Positions 31,784-41,097 are shown, counted from the first letter of the stretch. The stretch is 52,149 bases of DNA from an uncultured Roseiflexaceae bacterium (GCA_937988885.1 CALKHR010000187.1:1-52149); one strand, 5' to 3'. Translations and numbers: made by a program. Notes: generated from the sequence alone by a model not told the origin.

Positions 31784-34700
31784 CTAGTGCAGTTCGGCTC
31801 GAAGTGCCAATTGATTATGCTGTGTCACCTGAAGGATCATCTCACGGAAATGTGATTGCAGCGCGTTATCTTTCAAACGGCCCGCAATGTCATCGATCAA
31901 CGCAAACGCCGCAGCACGGTATTTCTGCGCGGCCTCCTCGTTCCCAATCGTCTGCTCAAGCTCGGCCAACGACAACTGGCAGCGCCAAATCGTACTCACT
32001 GCTTCAAGATTCGTGGCCACCATCAACGCATGGCGAAGGGCCGCCCGCGCTCGCTCGTAGTCGCCTTGGGCCAGCAACACATTGCCGCGCAGCATACACG
32101 AACGCGCAATGTTTTTGCGGGCCTTCGTGTGACGAGCAAGTTCCAGCGAACGCTCAACCGCCTCCCATGCGCCATCTAGATCACCAGCGTGCAGCGCAAG
32201 CCACCCTTGAATGATCACCATTCGCGTGAAATAGCGCCAACGCATAAACGGCTCGTGGCCAGCCAGTTCAAGCCCCTCCTGCAAATACGCCTGGGCCTGC
32301 TCGTGCTGACCTAACATCCACGATGTCGTCGCCAGATTCGCCAGCGCATTCCCCTCCGCCTCGGTCAAGCGGGGCGTGTTGTTGCGCGCCAACTCCAAAC
32401 TCAGCAGATCGTACTGCAGCGCCTGGTCGAAGCAGAACAACTCGCGGTACACCCAGCCGATCGTATTCACCAGCCGCGCGCGCCAGAACGAATCGCCAGA
32501 ATCCTCCGAAATCTTCAGCGCGCCCAACAACGAATCGAGTGCGATCTGATAATTCCCCAAACTCGCCTGCGACATCCCCAGGATGAAAAAGCCACCGAGC
32601 GTGAGGAAGGTGTTCGAAGTCGCCTGGCCCACATTGATGCAGATCTGCGCGCGCTGAAGGGCCAGCGCAAAATCGTAGCGCAGGTGCGCCAGCATCGCGT
32701 AGCCCCACAACTCCTCGGCCTGGTACGACGTCACCCGCGAAGCGTCGCTGTACAGCTCGACCTCCGCCGCCGTCGTATCGGCGATCGTGCCCTGCGTCGT
32801 GTTGAGGATATCGCGCAGACGCAACGCCTGTTGTCGCAGTTCGGCGTAATTCAGCAACTCGGCCTGCGCCAACGCCTGATCCAAATACTTCGTGGCCTTC
32901 GTCAAGCGGTGCGCCCAATAGTGCGCGAACCCGATCCGATACAGCGTTACGCCGACCTGGTGCTGCTGGCCGTTATCCTGATACGCCTGCAGCAACTGCT
33001 CCAGATCTTCGATCGCCGCATCGAAGTTCGAGAGCGCCAGATGCGTGAGCGAACGCTGCTCCAGCAACTCGATCAACAGCCCCGTGCTATCGGCGCTCGG
33101 CAAGTTCGGCAACAACTCCATCGCCCGATTGTAGTGCTCCAGCGCCTCGCGTAAGGCCGAAGCCCGCCGCGCCCAATGGCCGGCACGCTGCAAATAGTGG
33201 ATGGCATTCGCCGTATCCTCGGCTTGCTCGTAGTGGTAGGCCAGCACACTCGCCTGCTCGTCGAGGTGATCGCCGGCCTGCTGCTCGATCGCGCGCGCCA
33301 CATGCTCGTGCAGCCACGCCCGCCGCTCGCTCGACAACTCCGTATAGACCACTTGGCGTATCATCGCGTGCTGGAAGCGGTATCCGTGCTGAGTCGAGAA
33401 CACGAGCGCCTCGGCGCGCAGTTCGTCCAGCGCATCCAGAACGCGGTCGCGCTCCCAATTCATCGCCAAACTGATCGTCTGCGCGTAAAACTGGTTGCCG
33501 ATCGTCGCGGCCACACCCAACAAGCGGTACGCATCGTTGCTCAACTGCCCCAGCCGCAGGCCGATCAACTCTTGAACGCTGGATGGCACCACCGACAACG
33601 CATCGGCGTCCAAATTCCAGGTATGGCCGCTGCGGGTCAGCTTACCAGTGCGGGTGAGCGAGAAGATCAACTCCTGTACGAAGAACGGGTTGCCCTCGGT
33701 CAACTCGTAGACGCTCTGGGGAATGGTCGAGTTGTAGATGCTTGCATCGAGCAAATGCGCGCAGAGCAGCGCCACGTCATCGACATTCAGGCGATTGAGC
33801 GTCATACGCTGCGCCAGACTATTGCGTTGCAGTTCGCTCAGCACCAGCGTGATCGGCTGGCCGCGCTGGAGTTTGGCTTGATCAACGATCCCCAACAGCA
33901 GGATGCGCTGTTGGCGGATCTGGCGGGCCAAGTAGTGCAACAACTGCAGACTCGACTCACCAGCCGCGTGCATATTGTCGAGGATCACCAGCAGCGGCTT
34001 CTGTTGCGAGAACAACGTGAGCGTGGCGGTGATCGCATCGAACAGACGACGGCGCTCCTGGTTGCCCGTCGAGATATCGAGCTCGTATGGATCGGCTTCT
34101 TGGCGCCCCAGTTTGGGATTAGCGCGGCCAATTTCGGGGAGCAGGTGAGCTAAATCATTGGCGAGTGGCCCAAGGCGCTGCTGAATCCGATCAATGAGCT
34201 GTGGCGTCAGGCTGCGGCGGATCGCACCGACAAACGGCGCATATGGCAGCGGTCCCTCGCCCTCGAACACCGCGCCCTTGAGGACCTGGAAGCGCAACCC
34301 ACGGGCGTAGGTCGCCAGCTCATCGGCCAAGCGGCTCTTGCCGATCCCCTGCTCGCCAGCAATGATCATGACATTGCCGTGGCCCTGTTGCGCCAGATGC
34401 ACATATTCGCTCAGTTGCTGCATCTCGACACTGCGACCGACCATCGGCACGAGACTAGCCCGTTGGCTATCGGCGGGCCTGATCTCATCGTTGAGCGGTA
34501 GGGGTACTTCGAATGCTGTGGGCAACTGCTCTTGCAGCAGCGCCTCGTACACCGCCGTCGTCTCGGCAGATGGCTCGATGCCGAGCTCTGTGCGCAGAAA
34601 TTTGCTCGACTGCTGGTAGAGGCGCAATGCGAGATGCCGCTCGCCAACCTGGCTGTAGAGCCGCATCAATGTGCGTTGCACGCTTTCGTCGGCAGGCTCG

Positions 34701-35302
34701 TGCTGTAAGACCGTGCACAACTGCTCGATCGCCACGGCATACTCCTGCCGTTCGGCATACAGCAGAGCCGCGTGTTTCAGCATTTCGAGGTAGGTCCGAC
34801 GGAGCGACTCGCGCCGTTCGACGGCCCAATCTTCGTACAAATCCTCGGGGAGGAAATCGCCTGTATAGAGCTTGATGGCCTGTTCGGCAGGCTCCAACTG
34901 TTCGGCATCCTGGCGTGCGAGGGCGGCGTATTGTTCAAACGCCTCAAAATCGACCCACGCGATCTGGCTTGGGTTCAAGCTGATCACATTATCCTTGAAC
35001 AACACAATCGGGGTCTGTTGAGGCGTAGTTTGTAGCACTCGGCGCAGGATGAAGAGCGTGCGATGAAGGTTGTTAGCGGCGGCTTCCGGTGATTTTTCTG
35101 GCCACAAGTATTCCATCAACTGTTCTTTGTGCATCTGCCGTTGGGGGGCGAGCAGCAGCAATTTGAACAGTTTCTTGGCTTTCTGGCGCTGCCAAGCTGC
35201 ATCCTCGATCAGGGAATCACCCTGGTAGACGGCAAAACGGCCCAATGTATGGATGGTTAATACAGATGCCGTTGCCGATGCAGATTGTGAGTTGTGCATC
35301 AT
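31784..35302 (-). CDS. SARP-family transcriptional activator with AAA ATPase and TPR domains
   Basis: A 1172-residue regulator of the AfsR/large SARP type. Residues 15-110 are an OmpR-like winged helix (LGRFAVYQGD, KLFKLLLL, LWPEKSPEAAANNLHRTLF). About 115-255 form the bacterial transcriptional activation domain. An AAA domain follows, with Walker A GEQGIGKSR near 315 and Walker B LLVILDNMH. The C-terminal 450 residues are TPR-like helical repeats. Such proteins bind 11-bp-phased direct repeats and recruit RNA polymerase in response to ATP/ligand state. A TTGACA-N18-TATGAT promoter precedes it. The repeat-bearing promoter of the long operon downstream is its likely target. Confidence 0.9.
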   Translation of the reverse strand: MMHNSQSASATASVLTIHTLGRFAVYQGDSLIEDAAWQRQKAKKLFKLLLLAPQRQMHKEQLMEYLWPEKSPEAAANNLHRTLFILRRVLQTTPQQTPIVLFKDNVISLNPSQIAWVDFEAFEQYAALARQDAEQLEPAEQAIKLYTGDFLPEDLYEDWAVERRESLRRTYLEMLKHAALLYAERQEYAVAIEQLCTVLQHEPADESVQRTLMRLYSQVGERHLALRLYQQSSKFLRTELGIEPSAETTAVYEALLQEQLPTAFEVPLPLNDEIRPADSQRASLVPMVGRSVEMQQLSEYVHLAQQGHGNVMIIAGEQGIGKSRLADELATYARGLRFQVLKGAVFEGEGPLPYAPFVGAIRRSLTPQLIDRIQQRLGPLANDLAHLLPEIGRANPKLGRQEADPYELDISTGNQERRRLFDAITATLTLFSQQKPLLVILDNMHAAGESSLQLLHYLARQIRQQRILLLGIVDQAKLQRGQPITLVLSELQRNSLAQRMTLNRLNVDDVALLCAHLLDASIYNSTIPQSVYELTEGNPFFVQELIFSLTRTGKLTRSGHTWNLDADALSVVPSSVQELIGLRLGQLSNDAYRLLGVAATIGNQFYAQTISLAMNWERDRVLDALDELRAEALVFSTQHGYRFQHAMIRQVVYTELSSERRAWLHEHVARAIEQQAGDHLDEQASVLAYHYEQAEDTANAIHYLQRAGHWARRASALREALEHYNRAMELLPNLPSADSTGLLIELLEQRSLTHLALSNFDAAIEDLEQLLQAYQDNGQQHQVGVTLYRIGFAHYWAHRLTKATKYLDQALAQAELLNYAELRQQALRLRDILNTTQGTIADTTAAEVELYSDASRVTSYQAEELWGYAMLAHLRYDFALALQRAQICINVGQATSNTFLTLGGFFILGMSQASLGNYQIALDSLLGALKISEDSGDSFWRARLVNTIGWVYRELFCFDQALQYDLLSLELARNNTPRLTEAEGNALANLATTSWMLGQHEQAQAYLQEGLELAGHEPFMRWRYFTRMVIIQGWLALHAGDLDGAWEAVERSLELARHTKARKNIARSCMLRGNVLLAQGDYERARAALRHALMVATNLEAVSTIWRCQLSLAELEQTIGNEEAAQKYRAAAFALIDDIAGRLKDNALQSHFREMILQVTQHNQLALRAELH

Positions 35303-35351
35303 CGCATTTCACAAAACAGGGCTATGAGAATGGTTTGGTGCGCTCGGGACC

Positions 35352-35381
35352 ATCATAAGCGCGAGCATTATAGTGTGTCAA
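35352..35381 (-). promoter_or_regulatory. Promoter of the SARP gene
   Basis: Minus strand TTGACA (35381-35376), 18-base spacer and TATGAT (35357-35352), about 50 bases before the SARP start. A good sigma-70-type match. Confidence 0.65.
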
Positions 35382-35431
35382 GTTAAGCGATGCCTGATAC
35401 GATGTTTCCTCACCTGTTTTGCGATAGGAAT

Positions 35432-35461
35432 GAGCAGTGCAGTAAGCATGCTGCACTGCTC
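35432..35461 (-). terminator. 11-bp perfect stem-loop after the third FmdB gene
   Basis: GAGCAGTGCAG and its inverse flank the 8-base loop TAAGCATG. It lies 31 bases after the FmdB stop at 35493 and before the SARP promoter. There is no clear T-run; it probably ends FmdB transcription. Confidence 0.55.
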
Positions 35462-35492
35462 GGTGATGATCATCTCTATGCTACCTGGCGGA

Positions 35493-35741
35493 TTATCCGT
35501 TCAGTGGTTTGCCACGTATTGCTGCGGCGAGTTCCTGCGAGGTCTTGCATGCGAGCTTGCTGCGACGGACCGGCATCCCTGCCAAGTTCGGTGTCGTCGC
35601 CACTCGCGTAATCAGGCGAACGAGATCGCGACCTCCGCATTCTGTACATGTTGCCGTTTTTGGATTCGCCTGGGCAACACTGCGAAACCAGAGACTCACT
35701 TGCTTGTGGCACGTTCGACAGTGGTATTCGTAAATTGGCAT
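35493..35741 (-). CDS. FmdB family zinc-ribbon protein (third copy)
   Basis: An 82-residue protein starting MPIYEYHCRTC, with CTECGGRDLV as the second knuckle and a short basic tail. It shares the WFRSVAQA segment with the copy downstream of SARP. AAGAGGAG precedes the ATG. A long leader of about 500 bases separates it from a strong predicted promoter at 36249-36277. Together with the SARP gene it may form a regulatory block. Confidence 0.85.
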   Translation of the reverse strand: MPIYEYHCRTCHKQVSLWFRSVAQANPKTATCTECGGRDLVRLITRVATTPNLAGMPVRRSKLACKTSQELAAAIRGKPLNG

Positions 35742-36248
35742 ACAACACTCCTCTTGGCTGTTAGCGGTCCTACGGGCCGTTAACGAGTCCCAGACTTTGT
35801 TTGTTTCATCGGTCGCCTATAGGCGACGACGCCGCTATCAGGTTGAAGGGCGTGTTTTAACGCAAACTGCCCTAGTAGGCCGAAGCACACTGCTCCGACC
35901 GATGTCCAATACATATGCCAATAGACCTAACAAGACAACGGAATGCCTGTCTGAATCGGGTATGGAACGGGGCCACTAACGATTCGGGGCAATGGCATAG
36001 AGAGGGCTGCACACCCAAAACGGGCCATCGCTTGGGGTGTGACCACAGGCGAAAGCAGATATCTAAGAAATAGATTGATCGGCAGGGAGCCGATGTAACT
36101 ATTCGCTGTGGCATATGCTTCATTGCATATCGAGTTTACGAATCAAACACGCACATTACCAACGTTGGAGCGACATGCCAACGATGTAGTCATAACATCT
36201 TGGTTAGGATATAAAGAAGCTCAATTGTAATGACTACTGTGCAGACAC
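35742..36248 (-). ncRNA. Long structured leader or non-coding transcript before FmdB
   Basis: No credible gene lies in these 500 bases. On the minus strand several hairpins appear: CACACCC/GGGTGTG (36010-36041), ATCGGC/GCCGAT (36078-36094), a palindrome GTCGCCTATAGGCGAC (35812-35827) and GTTA...TAAC around 35760-35783, just before the FmdB ribosome site. I do not recognise a known riboswitch. It may be a regulatory leader, a small RNA, or only unstructured spacer. Confidence 0.35.
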
Positions 36249-36277
36249 ATCATAAGTCTCATGTTGGGCGTTGTCAA
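36249..36277 (-). promoter_or_regulatory. Strong predicted sigma-70 promoter
   Basis: Minus strand TTGACA (36277-36272), exactly 17 bases, TATGAT (36254-36249). It reads toward the third FmdB gene, with about 500 untranslated bases between. The 200 bases to its right (36278-36491), up to the VOC gene, hold no other feature I can see. Confidence 0.55.
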
Positions 36278-36491
36278 GACTAAAAATGACAACAAATGTT
36301 CGATTTTGTCGTCTATCACGCGCGGCGATCACTTACCAGTGTAGGCGTTTTATGGCATTCCAATGAGCAATAAGCGATCGTTTTATTCAACGACTCGTCG
36401 TAGATGAGGATAGAGATTAGGATACGAACAAGTCGTTTTGGATCCACAGCGGTATTTGTGATCTGGCGTAGAGGGTGACAGCTGGCGAACG

Positions 36492-37232
36492 CTATTCGTC
36501 CGAATACAGTGTCTCTGCGCACAGCGCTTGAAGCGTTTCCTCAAGCTCCTGAATGTGCTCGAAGATCTTCGATAGGGGTGCACGCTCATCTGCCAAAAGG
36601 GAGATCTGCTGAATATCGTGCAGCGTTTGGGCGGCGCGCTCGTAATCTTGTTGGTTGATCGCGAGGCTAAGCCGCACAGCTAACGCTGCGACACGTTCGC
36701 TCGGGTCGCCTCCCTGCGCAAGGGCTAGCTCAAGTGTGGCGATTGCGCGGTCGTAATGGCCAATCCGTTCGAGTAGCTCGGCGGCGTGGGTGGCCTTGAC
36801 GAGCTTGCTGGCATTCTGTGCGGGTCGTTCATCGGGAACATTCGTCTCGATTATCTGGCCGATCCGAATCCAATTGCCGCCCGGATCGACCACGATAAAC
36901 TCGCGTACACCATATGCCTTGTTTTTGAGCGAAATGATGCGGGGGATGCCCGCCGAGGGTACACGCCCATAGTGCGCCCGCAGTCCTGCACGGAAGGCGT
37001 TGTACAGGGTATCGACGTCGGGGACGCGCACATAGCACGTGCTGTAGGAGTTGGCTGGCTCGTAGTCGCGCATCGAGAAGAAGTGCAACTCGATGCCGCC
37101 GCGCTTCACGACAGCGTAGTTGTTGGGCTTGCTCTGCTGGTATGTCACCTCGAAGCCCAAGAGACGGTAAAACTCCAACATTGGGCTGATCGCGTGGCAG
37201 GGCAGCAGCGGAATGGTGATCTCAGTTTGCAC
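36492..37232 (-). CDS. VOC (glyoxalase/bleomycin-resistance) domain fused to helical repeats
   Basis: About 246 aa. The first 120 residues form a VOC domain (LPCHAISPMLEFYRLLGF, VKRGGIELHF, FIVVDPGGNWIRIGQ), as in bleomycin-binding and glyoxalase-like proteins. Residues 140-240 are TPR-like helices (AAELLERIGHYDRAIATLE). GGGAGG selects GTG 37232 over the GTG two codons earlier. It sits behind a PadR gene and a promoter flanked by two related operator sites, so it is probably induced by a toxic small molecule. The TPR extension suggests a protein partner. Confidence 0.8.
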   Translation of the reverse strand: MQTEITIPLLPCHAISPMLEFYRLLGFEVTYQQSKPNNYAVVKRGGIELHFFSMRDYEPANSYSTCYVRVPDVDTLYNAFRAGLRAHYGRVPSAGIPRIISLKNKAYGVREFIVVDPGGNWIRIGQIIETNVPDERPAQNASKLVKATHAAELLERIGHYDRAIATLELALAQGGDPSERVAALAVRLSLAINQQDYERAAQTLHDIQQISLLADERAPLSKIFEHIQELEETLQALCAETLYSDE

Positions 37233-37248
37233 AGGCACCTCCCAACTC

Positions 37249-37311
37249 AGTATTCAAACTTGAATACTGGAAGTATAGCGCGGCGGAGTTTGCTAGTCAA
37301 ATTTGAATACT
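37249..37311 (-). promoter_or_regulatory. Promoter with two PadR-type operator sites
   Basis: Minus strand TTGACT (37300-37295), 17-base spacer, TATACT (37277-37272). A near-perfect 20-bp palindrome AGTATTCAAACTTGAATACT lies at 37249-37268 just downstream, and a related site (AGTCAAATTTGAATACT, 37295-37311) overlaps the -35. The PadR gene directly upstream is the likely repressor. Confidence 0.75.
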
Positions 37312-37352
37312 AAACTTGGTTTTGTCTGCGGTGGGGGAAAACCAGCAAAACG

Positions 37353-37940
37353 CTACGGATGGCTAGGGTCGTCGGCCATGTGGTAGGCGCCGTTGCGGAG
37401 GCGCTCGATCAGTGAGTTGGTGGCGGCGATCGCGTGATCGTACAGGCCCACCCAGATGTGCGCAAGCTCGGGGTGGCGTGTCGGCTGCCAGGCATAGGTC
37501 GCCGTTGACCAGGGCGCATTGGGGTTGGCGAGCGCGCTGTTAAGTTCGGCGCGGATGGTGGCGAGCTTATCCAGACGCTGTTGGAGGAGTTCGATCGCTT
37601 GGGCACGCGGCAGGGCTTCGATAAAGATCAACCCTGCGCTGAGGTATTCGATGTCGGGGCTGCTAAGGGCTTCGCTGAGCAGGCTCTGGAATTCGCGCTC
37701 TCCCTCGTCGGTCATCTCGAAAACAGTGCGGGCCGGGCCTGTGGTGCTTGGCTCGATCTGCACTTGGCGTAGCGCGCCTTGTTTGGCGAGCTGGCCGAGC
37801 GCGTGATAGATCGAGCCTGGCTTCATATGAGCCCACGTCTCCACGTTCCACGATTGCATTTCGCGGTAGGCGCGGTAACCGTAGGTTTGCCCGTGCATGC
37901 GCACAATGCCAAGTGCGAGAAGGCGAGCGATGTGTTTCAT
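37353..37940 (-). CDS. PadR family transcriptional repressor
   Basis: A 195-residue PadR protein: an N-terminal winged helix (LLALGIVRMHGQTYGYRAYREM, GSIYHALGQLAKQGAL, FEMTDEGEREF) and a C-terminal helical dimerisation part. PadR proteins bind palindromes with AT-rich halves and release them when a phenolic or drug-like ligand binds. The VOC-TPR gene and its two-site promoter lie just downstream. Confidence 0.88.
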   Translation of the reverse strand: MKHIARLLALGIVRMHGQTYGYRAYREMQSWNVETWAHMKPGSIYHALGQLAKQGALRQVQIEPSTTGPARTVFEMTDEGEREFQSLLSEALSSPDIEYLSAGLIFIEALPRAQAIELLQQRLDKLATIRAELNSALANPNAPWSTATYAWQPTRHPELAHIWVGLYDHAIAATNSLIERLRNGAYHMADDPSHP

Positions 37941-38137
37941 CGGTAACTATGCCATGTGCCAGAGCGTCGCTACAACGCGAGGCGATACGTGTGTTTCTGC
38001 GAACAGCGCCCTAATCGCGATCACGGTACTGGCGCTATCGAGGCTGAGTATAGCAGTTCCCTTCTTGAAGGGCAACATAAGGCGGGAACGTTTGGCGTGG
38101 GTTGATCACGATAGAGCGATCAACTCACGCCCTTGAG

Positions 38138-38566
38138 CTAGATGCGTTCGAGGATAATGACGGGGATGTCGCGGGTGGTTTTCTTTTGGTACTCGTCGTA
38201 GTTCGGGAAGAGCTCGACCATCTGCTGCCAGAGTCGCGGTTTTTCTTCGGGTGTGGCGGTGCGCGCGCGAGCTGTGAACACCTCATCCTTGATCTGCACC
38301 TCGACCTCCGGGTTGGCGACCAAGTTCAGGTACCACTGTGGATGCTTAGGGCTGCCGCCCATCGAGGCGACCAGTATATAGTTGTCGCCGTCCTGCCCGT
38401 AGATCAGCGCTGTGCGGCGCAGTTTGCCGCTGACGCGCCCACGCGTGGTGAGCAACAGTGTCGGCACACCGCGCCACATATGGCCATCGGCTCCTCCTGT
38501 CTTTACATAATTATCGATATGCTTAGCGACCCATCCGGTTGGGCTGTCGTACACAGCTTCGCTCAT
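38138..38566 (-). CDS. Nitroreductase/deazaflavin-dependent oxidoreductase
   Basis: A 142-residue protein of the F420-dependent nitroreductase (Ddn-like) family: LLLTTRGRVSGKLRRTAL, YILVASMGGSPKHPQWYLNL and VEVQIKDEVFTARAR. These are split-barrel proteins that use F420H2 (or FMN) to reduce quinones or nitro compounds. GGGAGG precedes ATG 38566; upstream codons are not used. It stands alone between the PadR gene and the membrane protein. Confidence 0.85.
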   Translation of the reverse strand: MSEAVYDSPTGWVAKHIDNYVKTGGADGHMWRGVPTLLLTTRGRVSGKLRRTALIYGQDGDNYILVASMGGSPKHPQWYLNLVANPEVEVQIKDEVFTARARTATPEEKPRLWQQMVELFPNYDEYQKKTTRDIPVIILERI

Positions 38567-38771
38567 CGGAAACCTCCCGTACTGTTCGGATGCCACAGTT
38601 GCGGGGGAATCATACCACACGCGGTGGTCAGGGTGTTCTCTTCCAAGGCTTGAACGCGCATCTAGCGAGACAACGTAAAGCCGATGCGCTACTATGTGCA
38701 GTGCATCGGCTTCAGAAAAAGGAAGGTGATAGTGAGGCGCAGCGCCAGCAACACCTCACAAACGTTGGAAA

Positions 38772-39203
38772 CTACGCAAGACCCAAGCTCATCAGCAGTC
38801 CGCTCATTTGGCTACGCACATACGAGCGTCCGATGGTGAACGACATAAACGAGAAGAGAAACGCTCCAATCGTCGCGGCTGTCAGGATACGTGCTTGCAG
38901 GCGCTTATTCTCGATCGGCCACCACGAAGCGGCCAAGAAGAACCCTAGTGGTGCCAAGCCGCCGATGTAGTGCACGTACAGTTGCATCACGCCTGCGCCC
39001 TGATCCAAGAGTTTCACGCCGACCAGCGCTTGAAAAATCAGCGCCAACTGCGCCACGATGAGGCTAATACGCGCCCCTACGGTGATCTCCGTGCCACGCC
39101 ACGTTTGCCAGCCAACCATCAGCATCGCGATAAACGTTGTCGCGACCACAACCATACCCACATTGGTGTGAAACGAAGCAGTTGCCGTAAGACGTTCGAG
39201 CAT
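38772..39203 (-). CDS. Small four-helix membrane protein, unknown
   Basis: A 143-residue protein with four hydrophobic helices (residues about 14-34, 45-65, 78-95 and 106-126). I recognise no family. AGGAG precedes the ATG. It starts 14 bases after the MFS exporter and is the third gene of the PadR-MFS unit. Confidence 0.75.
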   Translation of the reverse strand: MLERLTATASFHTNVGMVVVATTFIAMLMVGWQTWRGTEITVGARISLIVAQLALIFQALVGVKLLDQGAGVMQLYVHYIGGLAPLGFFLAASWWPIENKRLQARILTAATIGAFLFSFMSFTIGRSYVRSQMSGLLMSLGLA

Positions 39204-39217
39204 ATCTTTCTCCTACA

Positions 39218-40567
39218 CTACGCGGAACGTGGCGCAATCTGTTCGAGCGAGCGCCAAGCAAGAGCTAATGCCAAGACGAGAACCACAGCCCAGCACCAGA
39301 AAGGTGACCCTAAGCCGAACACCTGAATCAGCGAGCCGCCAAACACCGGAGCGACAACGTTTGCAGCGCTCACGAAAGCGGTGCTGCTGCCCATCACCTC
39401 GCCGCGCTGCTCGGGCGATACACTGCGCGACAATAAACTATTGATACTTGGAGAGACCATACCCGCGCCGATCGAGGCCGGGATCATGGCGACTAACAGC
39501 CAAGAGATGCCCAACCAGCCCTTCTCTTCATCGCTGGGAAGCTGCACTTCGTTGTTGCTGGTCGTGCTGCTAGCCGATTCTTTGAAGAGCTGTTCTTCGA
39601 GCGTGGCGCGATCGTACCAGCTCACTGGTTGGGCGGGGGTGGACGCCGTCAGCACTAAGCCGATCGTCAGCAGCGCCAAGCCCGCCAATGCGACCTTGCG
39701 CTCGCCCCATTTGCGGCTCCACTTGCCGATCATGCCGCCCTGTACGATCACCACAATCACGCCAACAAACACGAACACCATCGCATTGCCGCTGCCGTTC
39801 AGGCCCAAGCGCCCCAGCGTCAGCAATGGCAAGAACTGCTCAAGGCCGCCGAACGCGAACTGCTGCACAAACATCAGCACCAGCATCAGGCCGACCCGTG
39901 GGAGTGTAAAGAGTTCCCACAAACGCTGCAGCGAAAAATTGTCTGATTGGCTGCTCGTTGCTGTCGTGGCTTGGTGCGTTTCGGGCAGCCACACCCACGA
40001 GATTACGATGGAGGCTGCCGACAACGCCGCCGCGATAAAGGCCGGCACGTGATAGTTGTTTCCGCTCAGCGCCAACGCGATAAAAGCGATGACCGGGCCG
40101 ATGATAAAGCCCAACCCGAAGGCCGCGCCGATCAGGCCCAAGCCTTGTGTGCGCGTGCGCTCGCTGGTGCTATCCGCCATCATGGCCTGCGCGATCGCGA
40201 TGTTGCCGCCCGAAATGCCATCGATGATGCGCGAGGCGAACAGCAACCACACCGTGTTCGCTACGCCCAACAGCAGGAAGCCGATCAGCGTGCCGATCTG
40301 GCTTGCGATCAGGATGGGTTTGCGCCCGTAACGGTCAGATAATCGCCCAAGAATCGGCGCGGCGATCAGCTGCAATAGCGGGAAACTCGCGCCCAATAGA
40401 CCGATCATAAACGGACTAATGCGGAACGAAGCCGCGTAGAGCGGAAGCAGCGGGACAATGATCGTTAACCCGAGCAGATCCACCAGCACCACCACAAGAA
40501 TGGGTAGCACCTTCTTAAAATCGAGTTTTTCGTCGCTTGCCGTAGCGGAGGTTGATGTTGAGTCCAT
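39218..40567 (-). CDS. MFS efflux transporter
   Basis: A 449-residue transporter with 12 hydrophobic segments. The MFS motif A GRLSDRYGRKP follows helix 2, LLGLTIIVPLLPLYA is typical of drug/H+ antiporters, and a longer loop (about residues 305-345) separates the halves. A drug or tetracycline-type exporter in the cytoplasmic membrane is the best call. It follows a PadR gene by 17 bases. Confidence 0.88.
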   Translation of the reverse strand: MDSTSTSATASDEKLDFKKVLPILVVVLVDLLGLTIIVPLLPLYAASFRISPFMIGLLGASFPLLQLIAAPILGRLSDRYGRKPILIASQIGTLIGFLLLGVANTVWLLFASRIIDGISGGNIAIAQAMMADSTSERTRTQGLGLIGAAFGLGFIIGPVIAFIALALSGNNYHVPAFIAAALSAASIVISWVWLPETHQATTATSSQSDNFSLQRLWELFTLPRVGLMLVLMFVQQFAFGGLEQFLPLLTLGRLGLNGSGNAMVFVFVGVIVVIVQGGMIGKWSRKWGERKVALAGLALLTIGLVLTASTPAQPVSWYDRATLEEQLFKESASSTTSNNEVQLPSDEEKGWLGISWLLVAMIPASIGAGMVSPSINSLLSRSVSPEQRGEVMGSSTAFVSAANVVAPVFGGSLIQVFGLGSPFWCWAVVLVLALALAWRSLEQIAPRSA

Positions 40568-40584
40568 GTCGAAAATATGCCTTC

Positions 40585-41088
40585 TTATTCACTAAAACGC
40601 TGTATCACCGTATCGAGCCAGGCGAGTTCAGCTTCGAGATGCACCACGCGATGTTCGAGCAGCAACTGAATCGAACCCTCGTGTGGAGGAATCGCTTGTG
40701 CTGCCTCAAGATCGCGCAGCAGTGCTGCGCGCCGCTCGCCCAATAGTGCGCGTACTTCCTGAGGTGAGAGCGCATCGGCATACGCGAGACCGATGTCGCC
40801 AGTAAATCGTGTGGGCGTGTAACCGCTCAAGTTTTCACGTAATAGGCGCTGAAAAACCTCCTCACCTTCAGGCGTAATTGCATACACTTGGCGCGGAGGA
40901 CGGTTGCCCTCGCGCTCCTCGCTCTGGCTGATCCAGCCGCGTTTGGCCATTTTATCCAGTAAAAAGTAGGTAGTAGCCTTCTTCAAATCGGTACAAGTCG
41001 TCAGGTCGCGCTCGACAAATTCATGTAATTGATAGCCGTACATGCGCATCTGACGCAGTAAACCGAGCAGTAAGAGTTCTCGCTCCAT
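40585..41088 (-). CDS. PadR family transcriptional regulator
   Basis: A 167-residue PadR protein: LLLLGLLRQMRMYGYQLHEFVE, KKATTYFLLDKMAKRGWI and RQVYAITPEGEEVF, then a helical C-terminal part. ATG 41088 is preferred to an upstream TTG. It is the first gene of the PadR-MFS-membrane protein unit. A 32-bp perfect palindrome directly upstream is its probable operator. Confidence 0.88.
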   Translation of the reverse strand: MERELLLLGLLRQMRMYGYQLHEFVERDLTTCTDLKKATTYFLLDKMAKRGWISQSEEREGNRPPRQVYAITPEGEEVFQRLLRENLSGYTPTRFTGDIGLAYADALSPQEVRALLGERRAALLRDLEAAQAIPPHEGSIQLLLEHRVVHLEAELAWLDTVIQRFSE

Positions 41089-41097
41089 AATATTCTC

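Noticed and set aside
35921..35931. ACCTAAC core and a GTTGGGC near 36264
   Set aside because: They are about 340 bases apart with no internal pairing, too far for an attC.
35872..36123. Open frame of 83 codons on the minus strand
   Set aside because: Low-likelihood composition and no ribosome site; it lies in the structured leader.
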